Counted from the stretch's first letter, positions 53,554 through 61,665 are shown. The stretch is 64,000 nt of DNA from Plazaster borealis (GCA_021014325.1 CM037460.1:28288336-28352335); one strand, 5' to 3'. The notes: a model not told the origin generated them from the sequence alone. A program made the numbers and translations.

Positions 53554-54849
53554 ATGGCAGAAGGTGGCTTTGAAATAAATGATTTTGATGCACCCGAAAA
53601 ACAACCAGAAGTCGAAGAAGAAACCAGTTTTATTTCCCCTGAACCTCCTATCGGGGCACCCTTAGATGGGCTATCGCCTAATGAATACGGCGACCGCATC
53701 AACCAAGCGCGCGACGACATCCGTACAGACGAGTTGCGAGAACAGCGAGACCGTTTAGTAAATGCTTTCTATGAGGAGATAGGTCTAAACAATGGCCCTC
53801 AACCTACGATCATAGAATACAAACGGTTTCAGGTCGGCGAAGATGGTAAAACACTTTACTGGGTAGAAGGTGATAAAAAGGTTCGGATGAGCGCTACTAA
53901 AGGCCCTAAAAAGTTTTTAGGATTGGGTACTATTGCCCAAAGTTTTGGCTCTGGGGGCTCCAGAGCTATTCGAGATTTTCTCAACCTGCCTGGGTACGAC
54001 AGTACACTGCATCGTCATTCTCGACCTACCCTTCGCGAGTTAGAAAAGGTTGCTGATAAAGCACAAAATGCAACACAAGCAGATGGTGATGTACTAGATC
54101 AGACAGTTAATGTTTTAGATGATTTAGTTATTAGTATGTCATCTAAGCCGCCTACTGAGGAAGAAAATCTTTTGCCTATGAGAGAGATTCTAGGGCTTGA
54201 CAAAGCCCTGAAAACTTTGCGTGCCACAAAAGCGGTGCAAGAGAGCAAAGTAGTTTCTCTCCAGCAGCTAATCGAGGGCTATCGCGAAGAGCTTAAGCAA
54301 CCCGGGACAACTGAGCGAGCGGACCAAATCGAACGTGAAATTACAAAAGCTGAAGATGATCTCGCAGCGGCTCGAGACAGCGTTGATGTCCTCAACCAAC
54401 AACTTCGGTCACAGTTCCGCCAAATTCGTGAGACCATATCTAGCGTTCTAGATAAAAACAAATCTCTGGCCGATCGGCTACGGACCCTGTTCCGCGAGCA
54501 GGGTGTGACCATAGCCACCATTATCACTGCACTGGGCTTTTCCATCAGCACTCTGGTTCTTGCCTTGACTGGTGGGCCAGCTGGCGGGGTTACACCGCCA
54601 ACACCTCCCACGCCCCCCGCAAGTAAAGATGGGGTAAAAGAGTGGGCGAAAAAACATTTGCAAGCTCTCGGGCGCCTTCTAGCCCAATTAGCTGGAAAGG
54701 CTGCAGCCGCACTACCGGGCATCATCGGAGGCATTATATCGTGGCTCCTCAACCTCTTGAGTAAAACTGCTGGCTGGCTCGCGGGAAACCTATGGGCAAT
54801 AATTGTTGCCATTGGCGGTGTACTGTTAACTTTAATCTTTTATAAATAA
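53554..54849 (+). CDS. 431-residue coiled-coil protein with hydrophobic C-terminal anchor
   Basis: It is the longest intact gene of the element. It has an acidic N-terminus (residues 1-45), a mixed domain with YKRFQVGEDGKTLYWVEGD and KKFLGLGTIAQSFGSGG (85-140), and a long helical coiled coil (about 205-315). Then come a hydrophobic helix (TIATIITALGFSISTLVLAL, about 318-340), a PPTPPTPP linker (about 347-354), and amphipathic then hydrophobic segments (LPGIIGGIISWLLNLLSK and NLWAIIVAIGGVLL) to the end. The layout is a membrane-anchored rod. I believe related uncharacterised proteins occur in other invertebrate Polinton-like elements, but cannot check. A virion surface or membrane-remodelling role is possible and unproven. 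It has its own promoter side, divergent from the 53288 gene. Confidence 0.75.
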   Translation: MAEGGFEINDFDAPEKQPEVEEETSFISPEPPIGAPLDGLSPNEYGDRINQARDDIRTDELREQRDRLVNAFYEEIGLNNGPQPTIIEYKRFQVGEDGKTLYWVEGDKKVRMSATKGPKKFLGLGTIAQSFGSGGSRAIRDFLNLPGYDSTLHRHSRPTLRELEKVADKAQNATQADGDVLDQTVNVLDDLVISMSSKPPTEEENLLPMREILGLDKALKTLRATKAVQESKVVSLQQLIEGYREELKQPGTTERADQIEREITKAEDDLAAARDSVDVLNQQLRSQFRQIRETISSVLDKNKSLADRLRTLFREQGVTIATIITALGFSISTLVLALTGGPAGGVTPPTPPTPPASKDGVKEWAKKHLQALGRLLAQLAGKAAAALPGIIGGIISWLLNLLSKTAGWLAGNLWAIIVAIGGVLLTLIFYK

Positions 54850-54912
54850 TAAACTTTTGTAGACAAAAGTTTTTTGTAGACAAAAGATTTTTGTAGACAA
54901 AAGTTTTAGCGT
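54850..54912. repeat. Triple palindrome between convergent genes
   Basis: AAACTTTTGTAGACAAAAGTTT is followed by two more TTTGTAGACAAAAG units, bridging the end of the 431-residue gene and the end of the next minus-strand gene. Confidence 0.85.
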
Positions 54913-55607
54913 AGAGCGAGCCAACCGAGACCAAGAGCAACGCCACCAACAACAAGTGCAGTTCGCCCATCATAGTGCGCTAAACTTTCGTCTACGAAAG
55001 TTTGTCTTTCATCTACGTCGATATCAGGCTGTGCCAAAACCGGTCCCATCAAACTAACTTCCGGAGTTTGAGCTAGGTGTGCTGGCCTTGCAGGAGGCCC
55101 CTCCATATCCTTTACAGGTAACAAATTCTCGACAACTGCATTTATACCGTTGTTAAAGCCCAAATTTTGCCCCTGCTCCGCGATCACAATCTCGTTGTTG
55201 TAGTCCTGAATAGTTCCAATCTGCAACTCCATGTTGCTGGGAGCCATATACAAACCAATTCCGAATACATAGTCAACCTTAGAGCGGGCGTATCGAAGCA
55301 TGTCTTGGTAGCGTGCCACCGCACTCGGGAGATCTACAGGGCTTGAGACTGCATCCTCAACATTCGCTAAGAACTGTTTCTGGGTGTCAAATGCGGCACC
55401 GGTGCCAATAATACTCGAGCGAATCTGCGCCTGTGCGCCTAGGATAGCCCACACGTATGTTCGGATAGAGTCGTTGATTCTTTCAACCCCAGGTTGGGTA
55501 AAGCCCTCCGATTTGTCGAGAACAAATGTTGTCCATGCTTGGTCTCCTTCTGGCCCCTGACCGATGTAGTCGACGCTGAACGTGGCTGGTCTATCACCAA
55601 AGCTCAT
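54906..55607 (-). CDS. Candidate structural protein, C-terminal part or second gene
   Basis: 233 residues, starting at the ATGA overlap (55604-55607) with the upstream ORF. It is globular and rich in beta-prone segments (AWTTFVLDKSEGF, YVFGIGLYMAPSN, IVIAEQGQNLGF). A palindrome-coded TFVDESL (54981-55003) and a C-terminal helix GGVALGLGWLALR complete it. It may be the continuation of the same polypeptide as 55604-56251, split by a frameshift. Translational coupling through ATGA would also fit. Size and position suggest a capsid-type protein, but no jelly-roll can be proved by eye. Confidence 0.55.
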   Translation of the reverse strand: MSFGDRPATFSVDYIGQGPEGDQAWTTFVLDKSEGFTQPGVERINDSIRTYVWAILGAQAQIRSSIIGTGAAFDTQKQFLANVEDAVSSPVDLPSAVARYQDMLRYARSKVDYVFGIGLYMAPSNMELQIGTIQDYNNEIVIAEQGQNLGFNNGINAVVENLLPVKDMEGPPARPAHLAQTPEVSLMGPVLAQPDIDVDERQTFVDESLAHYDGRTALVVGGVALGLGWLALR

Positions 55608-56251
55608 GCGGTCTTTTCTATAGTCGTTCGACGAAACACCGAAGCTGGGGTTAAGACCCCACTAGCAACCAAATCGTTGCTCACTTCTTTAATAGAGAGC
55701 ACTGAACCTTTCCACCAATGATACGGCGTTCCAAGACCACTATTTTGGTCGATGCTCTGCCGCCAGTCGGTGTGCGGTGAGACACCAAACTCCGCGCAAA
55801 TTTGCTCATATACCCTCTGGTTGTATGGGGTATCAAAGGCATCCCAAGTGTCATCCTGTGGGAGTGGCACCTGCATCCCTTCAAGAATCCTTCGCACCTG
55901 GTAGTATACGTGAAAGCGGTAGACTGATCGCACCATCGGGACTTTAGAGCTAAGATGGTCTTCTGCAGGGACACCGCAACCTGTGGTAGCACACCACACT
56001 GCAAAGTTAATCTTATTTTGCCAAAATTTCATCGGGTTTGAGCTCCACGTGTCCACTACATCATCACTTTGTACGTGTGGCAGCCTATACCGCTCCGCCG
56101 ACAATATATCCGGAAAGACGGTGTCAAAGCTCGCCGCCCCCGTATCAACCTGTATTGTAACATTTTGCAATACGAGTTGAGATTTTGCGGAGTATACCCC
56201 ACCTGTTTGGTAAGATGCATCTGTGTTAAAGCTATAAGCTTGGTTAGACAT
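55604..56251 (-). CDS. Candidate structural protein, N-terminal part or first gene
   Basis: Chosen start ATG 56251 (MSNQAYSFNTDASYQTGG), 215 residues. The longer frame from 56386 runs through two palindromes and is probably not translated. It contains polar beta-prone sequence (SAKSQLVLQNVTIQVDTG), NPMKFWQNKINFAVWCATTGCGVP, and an aromatic stretch (SVYRFHVYYQVRRILEGM). It ends overlapping the next ORF by ATGA. Asn/Thr-rich beta-like N-terminus plus high expression-type position make a virion component plausible. No family recognised. Confidence 0.55.
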   Translation of the reverse strand: MSNQAYSFNTDASYQTGGVYSAKSQLVLQNVTIQVDTGAASFDTVFPDILSAERYRLPHVQSDDVVDTWSSNPMKFWQNKINFAVWCATTGCGVPAEDHLSSKVPMVRSVYRFHVYYQVRRILEGMQVPLPQDDTWDAFDTPYNQRVYEQICAEFGVSPHTDWRQSIDQNSGLGTPYHWWKGSVLSIKEVSNDLVASGVLTPASVFRRTTIEKTA

Positions 56252-56255
56252 AACT

Positions 56256-56335
56256 GCACAAACTTTGCTTGCAAAGTTTAAGTTATACTCGTATAAGTTC
56301 AAAAGAAACTTTTCTGTAGAAAAGTTAAGTTCGCT
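56256..56335. promoter_or_regulatory. Divergent spacer made of palindromes and a TATACTCGTATAA motif
   Basis: AAACTTTGCTTGCAAAGTTT, then TTATACTCGTATAAG, then AACTTTTCTGTAGAAAAGTT fill the 80 bp between two divergent start codons. TTATACTCGTATAAG-like motifs also occur at 52724-52735 and 53327-53341 just upstream of other genes. It may therefore be the element's promoter motif. Confidence 0.5.
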
Positions 56336-57021
56336 ATGTTTGTTACACAAACCAATATTCAAAAGAGAGAAGCGCCGCTCCTCCAACCCGCAATTAACAA
56401 TGTAAATGGTAAACTCTGTGTTGCCCTAAGAGAGTTGCATTTTAAAAAAACTAACACTCTTGATGTTGACTCTACTGTTGATCTTAAGTTTGACAGTAAT
56501 AATAATCTTAGTTATACCTCGATTAAAGTTGTTCGAGGAATGTACACCTTTGAAGATATACAACAGTTTTTCAAAGCAAATATACCCCAAATAGTACTCC
56601 AAATGAACAAAACAACGGGGTTTGTCAGTATCAATGTCAGGAGTGTTTCTATGTTTTTAAATTTGATGATACAATGTGTTCACTATTGGGCATTCTCTCT
56701 AATCTTTTGACGGTCATTGGTTCCAAGGAAGAGTAGATGGAATTAGACCCTCAAGGTTCCATACCCCTAACCTGGTTTCTATACACCTCAATCAACTTTA
56801 TGCGGCTTCTAATATTATTGATGGCGCCCCTCGTCGCTGCTAACCATAACCCCGTTCAAATCTGAAAGCAGTGTAAACGTTAACCTTGCTTACCCTATGT
56901 ACAAAAACTTAAAGCAGGACATATATATAAACTAAACTTTCTCGTGTTAGATGAATATGGTGAAGATATGCGTGACAATCCTATCTCTATGACTGCAGTA
57001 CTTGAGATTAAGCCTGTCTAG
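56336..57021 (+). pseudogene. Duplicated beta-rich protein, copy 1 (broken)
   Basis: Opens MFVTQTNIQKREAPLLQP and reads KLCVALRELHFKK, then MYTFEDIQQFFKANIPQI. The frame is lost near 56640. Later blocks matching copy 2 (VSIHLNQLYAASNIIDGAP near 56780 and VLEIKPV at 56998-57018) lie in other frames. Two or more frame breaks are present. The paralogous copy follows at once, so this is a tandem gene duplication inside the element. Confidence 0.65.
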
Positions 57022-57071
57022 TAGATGCGTCTGTGTTGAAGCTATAAGCTTTGTTTGGTATAACCGCATTA

Positions 57072-57095
57072 ACAATCTTTCGTAGACAAAAGATT
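57072..57095. repeat. Palindrome before copy 2 of the beta-rich gene
   Basis: AATCTTTCGTAGACAAAAGATT, a hybrid of the two palindrome types, ends five bases before the ATG at 57100. The 70 bp before it echo the codons around 56220 ('gctataagcttt'), suggesting a duplicated promoter segment. Confidence 0.75.
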
Positions 57096-57099
57096 AGTT

Positions 57100-57773
57100 A
57101 TGTTTGTGACACTAACCGATATTCAAAATGAAGAAGCGTCGCATCTCCAGACTGTAATCGATAATACAGATGGCAAGCTCTATGCTGCCCTCAGAGGTTT
57201 GCATTATGAGGTTAGCCATCGAAATATTGGGCATTCAGCTGGAATTTTGTGGCGTTCTAACTTGGATGATAAACCTCGAAAGATTATGATCCCTGCTGGA
57301 TTATATACCTTTGAATAACTACAAAATCTGTTCACAAAAGAGCTGCCCCAAGTATCGGTCGAGATAGATAAAGCAACAAATCTAGTCATGTTCAGCATTC
57401 CAACGGGCGGAGCCTTAAAAATACCCTCTGATATACGCCGCCTGTTGGGTATCAGCGATAAAGGTTGGATTGATGGGAAATACGAGGGAGACAGACCCTC
57501 TAACTTCGATATTCACAAGTGGGTATACATACACCTCGATCAACTTTCTACAACCTCCAACATCGTTGATGGCGCTCCTTCAACACTACTAGCCATAACC
57601 CCAGCCGCACCCAAAGGTGTTATAAACATTAATCCTATTTGTCCTATGTACAAAAACTTGAAGTTGGGCACATACATCAATTGAACCTTCGCGCGTTAGA
57701 TAAACATAACCTGTTGCTACAAAACCATAGCAAACCCATAACTGTTGTGCTTGAAATTCGAGAAAATGCCTAA
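57100..57773 (+). pseudogene. Duplicated beta-rich protein, copy 2 (one stop, one frameshift)
   Basis: Opens MFVTLTDIQNEEASHLQ and KLYAALRGLHYEV, and meets a TAA right after GLYTFE (57316-57318). It resumes in the same frame with a FSIPTGGALKIPSDIRRLLG block and a YIHLDQLSTTSNIVDGAPS block. It breaks again near 57684 and ends with VVLEIREN before the TAA at 57771. The architecture (N-terminal short beta part, C-terminal conserved VxLEIR end) could be that of a minor capsid or fibre-like protein. This is inference only. Confidence 0.65.
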
Positions 57774-58488
57774 GATACCAACAGCTCCTACCATCGAAAC
57801 AACTGAGCGATTGTATCCCGTTCTTGAGCCCGAGGACAACAACACAGGCTCTAATTATCGCCTGACTGAAATCCGCAACCTCGAACGCAAACTTGAAAAA
57901 GAGATAGAAGACAGAAGTAAGCTGTACAAAAAGTACCGTAGATCTATCAATATCGTTGATGGTATTGACACAGTGTTGATTCTATCATGCCTTGGAATGG
58001 GAGCTACTGGTGTAGGATTGCTCTCCACAATTATAGCTGCGCCTATTGTCATTGCACTTGAAGCAGCTGCAGGTGTTTGTGGTCTTGCCGGTATTGCCGG
58101 CAAGTTCGTCTCTCGGCGGCTCCTTGTAAAAGCTAAAAAACACGATGAGATTCGTGTTCTCGCTCTATCTAAGCTCAACAGCGTTTCAGATGTGATCTCA
58201 CAAGCGCTTCAAGATGGGCACATCTCCCCTGAAGAGTTCAAGCTCGTAATTAATGAAATAAATAAATATCGACAAATAAAAGCTGATATTCAGAAAAAAA
58301 AGCCGCAAAGTATACGCAGCTCAAACCAACGAAGTAGCAAAAAACGAGCTGATGGCCGAAGCCCGAGCTTCAATAATGAAAGAGCTTGCGGCAACGACAC
58401 TGAAATAAAGTGCGGTTGCTTTGCCAGTTCTAAATTCAGCCGTGGTAGCAAACTTAACGAACCTCCACCCAGTTATTCACAAACGTAA
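57766..58488 (+). CDS. 240-residue protein with coiled coil and double membrane hairpin
   Basis: ATG 57766 (MPKIPTAPTIETTERLYP) overlaps the last codons of the preceding gene. The frame is open further upstream, but this start follows an AAA context and gives a compact N-terminus. A coiled coil (RNLERKLEKEIEDRSKLYKK, about 40-60) is followed by two apolar helices (VLILSCLGMGATGVGLLSTI and APIVIALEAAAGVCGLAGIA, about 70-115). A helical domain with DGHISPEEFKLVINEI and a basic Ser/Lys tail ending PPPSYSQT follow. PPPSY at the end resembles a late-domain (PPxY) motif. Function unknown; I believe relatives occur in similar elements. Confidence 0.7.
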   Translation: MPKIPTAPTIETTERLYPVLEPEDNNTGSNYRLTEIRNLERKLEKEIEDRSKLYKKYRRSINIVDGIDTVLILSCLGMGATGVGLLSTIIAAPIVIALEAAAGVCGLAGIAGKFVSRRLLVKAKKHDEIRVLALSKLNSVSDVISQALQDGHISPEEFKLVINEINKYRQIKADIQKKKPQSIRSSNQRSSKKRADGRSPSFNNERACGNDTEIKCGCFASSKFSRGSKLNEPPPSYSQT

Positions 58489-58545
58489 ACGTCTACAGTT
58501 AGGTTCACTCATTGTGTATACCGTGCTACACTCCATCGTGTTCAA

Positions 58546-58566
58546 CTTTCATAGACGAAAGTTCAA
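58546..58566. repeat. Palindrome at the inner edge of the right terminal repeat
   Basis: AACTTTCATAGACGAAAGTT lies between the TIR proper and the truncated zinc-finger start codons. Confidence 0.8.
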
Positions 58567-58926
58567 GCGTTAAGGTTGGGGGTCGCTGGCTGTGGGTCGT
58601 GCCCGCCAAGAGAGCGGGGCGAGCCCTATTAAAACCTAATTTTCGTATACGAAAATTTAGTAGAACCCCATGTGCTCTATTTGTATATATACCCCAACCC
58701 AAAAGTGGTCTAGAACCAGCAGCCCACCAAGAGAGCGGGGCGAGCCCTATCAAAAAAGCTGGGAGCAAACCCCATGTGCTCTATTTGTATATACCCCAAA
58801 GCAAGGTGGTCCAGAACCCCATGTGCTCTATTGATATATACCCCAACCCCATGTGCTCTGTTGATATATACCCCAACCCAAAAGAGCACGGGTAGGTGGT
58901 CCAGAACCCCCATAGTTCATACTACT
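58567..58926 (-). repeat. Right terminal inverted repeat
   Basis: 360 bp, reverse complement of 45458-45780 plus a segment of about 40 bp ('gggttggggtatatatacaa' block, 58650-58700). It ends CATACTACT before the CGTTG duplication. Confidence 0.92.
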
Positions 58927-58931
58927 CGTTG

Positions 58932-59234
58932 TGTTAGTCTAATAGTCCACTTCTTCGTATAGCTATTTGTTTTAAAGTTGTACTTTTTGTACCGATCTCT
59001 TTTGAGTGATAATTATCTTTTTTGTTTTGATACTGTGGAAAATAAATGACCCTTAGACCCATGTACGTGACGACTATTTTTGTTATACAAGGTCAAATAA
59101 TGAGTGATGCCCAATATCCTTTCTAGTTTGACGGCTGTATCAGGCTCGTATGACGGTCCATTGACACGGGGATCGGGTAATTTTTAAGGGATAGGCGGAC
59201 CTTAGATGTTCACTGGAGCGAACGGATTCACAAG
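58932..59234. other. Spacer, possible 5' region of the SLC16-like gene
   Basis: No other feature seen. The last 60 bp before the ATG are a plausible 5' UTR. No TATA box. Confidence 0.4.
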
Positions 59235-59295
59235 ATGGCAGCAACCGATGTTGCACATTCACACTCTGAAGGGAAGCCCATCAATCATCATGTTG
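59235..59295 (+). CDS. SLC16-like transporter, exon 1
   Basis: AAGATGGCAGC context, 20 codons (MAATDVAHSHSEGKPINHHV) plus one base, then GTAAGT. Phase 1 matches the acceptor of the transmembrane exon at 60063. A His-rich polar cytoplasmic N-terminus is usual for monocarboxylate transporters. Confidence 0.55.
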
Positions 59296-60062
59296 GTAAG
59301 TGTAATGTAATTCCACCATATAGTTTCCCTGGCAAAAAATAACAGTAAGTTTTGCTTTCAATGACTTTTTTCCCACTAGACCTCGGCTTAGTCTTCGTCT
59401 CGGGCTCCTGGCTCCGTTTGAACGTGGAAACACCGTACAAAATACTTGTTGCTTCAACATTAATGACGGACCTCAGGCTGGAGCCGGAGCCCATGCCGAG
59501 GTTTGGAAAAGGCTCCATGATAATGTTTAATTGTACTTCAAACAGCTTCAAGAAAAGTTGCTATCTATCTATTATTACCAAAAAAGTAAAAAATGAAAAC
59601 ATTGTAGTTAAAAATAAATGACCCTTTTTTCAATGCTCAGCAAAGTCCGCTTTCTATCACAAGAAATGCATAGAGGCTCCTGCATTATGTGCTAAATAAA
59701 TGTCTCGTAAATATGATTATACGAATCATGAAATAAATGATTTAATGTTGTCAAATTACAAACAAACATAAATACCAGCTACCCCAGTTTTTGCAGAGTG
59801 GATAGCTTTAGAGTCGTAGTATACGGAAGCGTATTGCCACAACATGAATAAAAGCAAGTCTCTCTATCGTGTACGATAACTATCGTGTACGTACACGATA
59901 ATTAAGTACACGATAAGTTTGGACTTATCGTGTACGTACACGATAAGGAAGAAATTTGGTTCATTCATGTGGCGGCAATACGCTTCCGTAGTAGTAGGCC
60001 TAAGTAACCATGGAGGTAGAATAACCAAATGGAGATACGTCATGATCTATGTTCGGTTCCAG
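59296..60062 (+). other. SLC16-like intron 1
   Basis: AT-rich intron of 767 bp holding the TA-flanked MITE at 59824-59988 and nothing else recognisable. Confidence 0.5.
59824..59988. mobile_element. 165-bp MITE flanked by TA
   Basis: Inverted ends CGGAAGCGTATTGCC...CATGAAT (about 27 bp) with TA on each side. The interior is two copies of the palindrome TATCGTGTACGTACACGATA plus half-sites. Tc1/mariner-type duplication. Confidence 0.85.
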
Positions 60063-60242
60063 CATCTACGAAGCGATGGGGACGGGTGGTAGTCTTTGCA
60101 GCCTTTTGTACATTTCTCCTGGAGATGGGTGCTATGCAGACATTTGGAGTCTACCTCCCAGTTCTCTTACTGGAGTTTGGAGCTGGTTCTGGTGAGCTGG
60201 GATGGGTCGTAGGTTCAGCGAATGCCATCACAAGCCTATCTG
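60063..60242 (+). CDS. SLC16-like (monocarboxylate transporter family) exon 2
   Basis: 180 nt after TTCCAG. It encodes KRWGRVVVFAAFCTFLLEMG then FGVYLPVLLLEF and SGELGWVVGSANAITSLSG, the first two membrane segments of a major-facilitator SLC16-type carrier (proton-linked or related organic-acid transport at the plasma membrane). The donor GTAAAA follows. An alternative start at 60029 would make this the first exon, but the splice to exon 1 is in phase. No further exons are seen before 64000; the downstream 3.7 kb are repeats. Confidence 0.7.
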
Positions 60243-60384
60243 GTAAAATTGCTTTAGGATCTATAAAATCGCAAGAGCATTTTCTGGTCATGGCCTACTC
60301 ATAGAACTACGAGGTTAATATTATGCTACTATAGTTCTAGGGGATATAGTATACTGTGGCCATGAAGGGACATCAACATATATA

Positions 60385-60715
60385 TTTACGTGAATATTTA
60401 CGTAAATATTCACGCTTTTTCTCAAATTCGCAAATAGGCCTATTCACGTATGATACTCATAAAAATATTTGCGATTGAGGCACAAATCGTGAACATTTAC
60501 GTAAGTATTCACGTAAAAATTCACGATTTGTGCCCCAAATCGCAAATATTTACGTAAATAATTACCCAAATATTCACGACCCCCCAAATCGTGAGTATTC
60601 ACGTAAATATTTACTTGAATATTCACGATTTGTGCCCCAATCGCAAATATTTACGTGAATATTATTTGTGAATTAGGGCAAAACCGTATTTACGTAAATA
60701 CACGTAAATATAATA
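60385..60715. repeat. TTTACGTGAATA-type palindromic array
   Basis: Many copies of ATTCACG, TTTACGTAAATA and AAATCGCAAATA occur in both orientations, so that most 30-bp stretches fold back on others. CACGATTTGTGCCCCAA occurs twice (60517, 60622). Confidence 0.8.
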
Positions 60716-60722
60716 TTATGTT

Positions 60723-61018
60723 AGTAGTATGAACTATGGGGGTTCTGGACCACCTACCCGTGCTCTTTTGGGTTGGGGTATATATCAACAGAGCACATGG
60801 GGTTGGGGTATATATCAATAGAGCACATGGGGTTCTGGACCACCTTGCTTGGGGGTATATACAAATAGAGCACATGGGGTTTGCTCCCAGCTTTTTTGAT
60901 AGGGCTCGCCCCGCTCTCTTGGTGGGCTGCTGGTTCTAGACCTCTTTTGGGTTGGGGTATATATACAAATAGAGCACATGGGGTTCTACTAAATTTTCGT
61001 ATACGAAAATTAGGTTTT
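60723..61018 (+). repeat. Solo terminal repeat of the Polinton-like family
   Basis: Starts AGTAGTATGAACTATGG and follows the same order of blocks as the terminal repeats of the 13.5-kb element, up to the TTCGTATACGAAAATTAGG palindrome. It includes the 40-bp segment found only in the right repeat. The rest of the repeat and all genes are absent. Confidence 0.9.
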
Positions 61019-61665
61019 ACTAGAGTCTAGATTTCGCCGGAGCAACCTGGACTTTCGGCAACCACGAAACAAGGTAGAAATATTTTTTTGCCCTAGCAGA
61101 GGTATGGGGTGCCAGTATCGGTTGGGTGTAGCAGAGGCACGGGGGGTGCCAGTATCGGTTGGGTGTAGCAGAGGCACGGGGTGCCAGTATCGGTTGGGCG
61201 TGGGGCACTAGAGTCTAGATTTTGCCGGAGCAACCTGGACTTTCGGCAACCACGAAACAAGGTAGAAATATTTTTTTTGCCCAACTCTAGCTACAAATAC
61301 AACCAAGGCGACGAAACCACCGGGGCACCAAACAACAAACAATATTGGATATCTAGTGTAGGTGTAGCCGATACTGCGTATCTGGTTGGGCGTGGCGTTG
61401 GTTGGACGTAGCGTGGGCTGGGCGTGGGCGAAACCAATACTACATATCTATCTTGCGTAGCGCGTGGTGTAGCGCGGGGCGTAGCGCGGGCGATAGGGTT
61501 GGGCGTAGCAGAGGCACGGGGTGCCAGTATCGGTTGGGTGTAGCAGAGGCACGGGGTGCCAGTATCGGTTGGGCGTGGGGCACTAGAGTCTAGATTTTGC
61601 CGGGCAACCTGGACTTTCGGCAACCACGAAACAAGGTAGAATTTTTTTTTTTTTTGCCCAACTCG
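61019..61665. repeat. Higher-order repeat: 75-bp and 35-bp units
   Basis: A 75-bp unit ('agagtctagatt...ggtagaaatattttttt') occurs at 61020, 61208 and 61585. Between copies lie 30-36 bp units 'gaggcacggggtgccagtat...ggttgggtgtagca' (three, then two). Unrelated sequence with 'gtagcgcggg' repeats lies at 61380-61500. Confidence 0.85.

Larger units (their letters stand above)
45458..58926. mobile_element. Polinton/Maverick-like element, 13.5 kb
   Basis: Terminal inverted repeats start AGTAGTATGAACTATGG at both ends, and CGTTG is duplicated at 45453-45457 and 58927-58931. Inside are a family B DNA polymerase with Polinton-type layout and a retroviral-type integrase, the pair that defines the group. 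Other genes are small zinc-finger proteins, three or four short membrane or basic proteins, a 431-residue membrane-anchored coiled-coil protein, a two-part candidate structural protein, a duplicated beta-rich protein and a 240-residue membrane protein. I find no P-loop packaging ATPase and no adenain-like protease. Frameshifts in polymerase, integrase and at least two others show decay. More than twenty short palindromes punctuate the element. Such elements are regarded as integrated relatives of DNA viruses. Confidence 0.92.

Noticed and set aside
56256..56386. N-terminal extension of the candidate structural protein to 56386
   Set aside because: The extension translates two palindromes and the divergent promoter spacer. 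The ATG at 56251 is a better start.
50099..58566. Palindromes as Rho-independent bacterial terminators, hence a bacterial segment
   Set aside because: Gene content, terminal repeats and surrounding introns are eukaryotic. The hairpins lack a consistent U-tract, and many lie inside genes.
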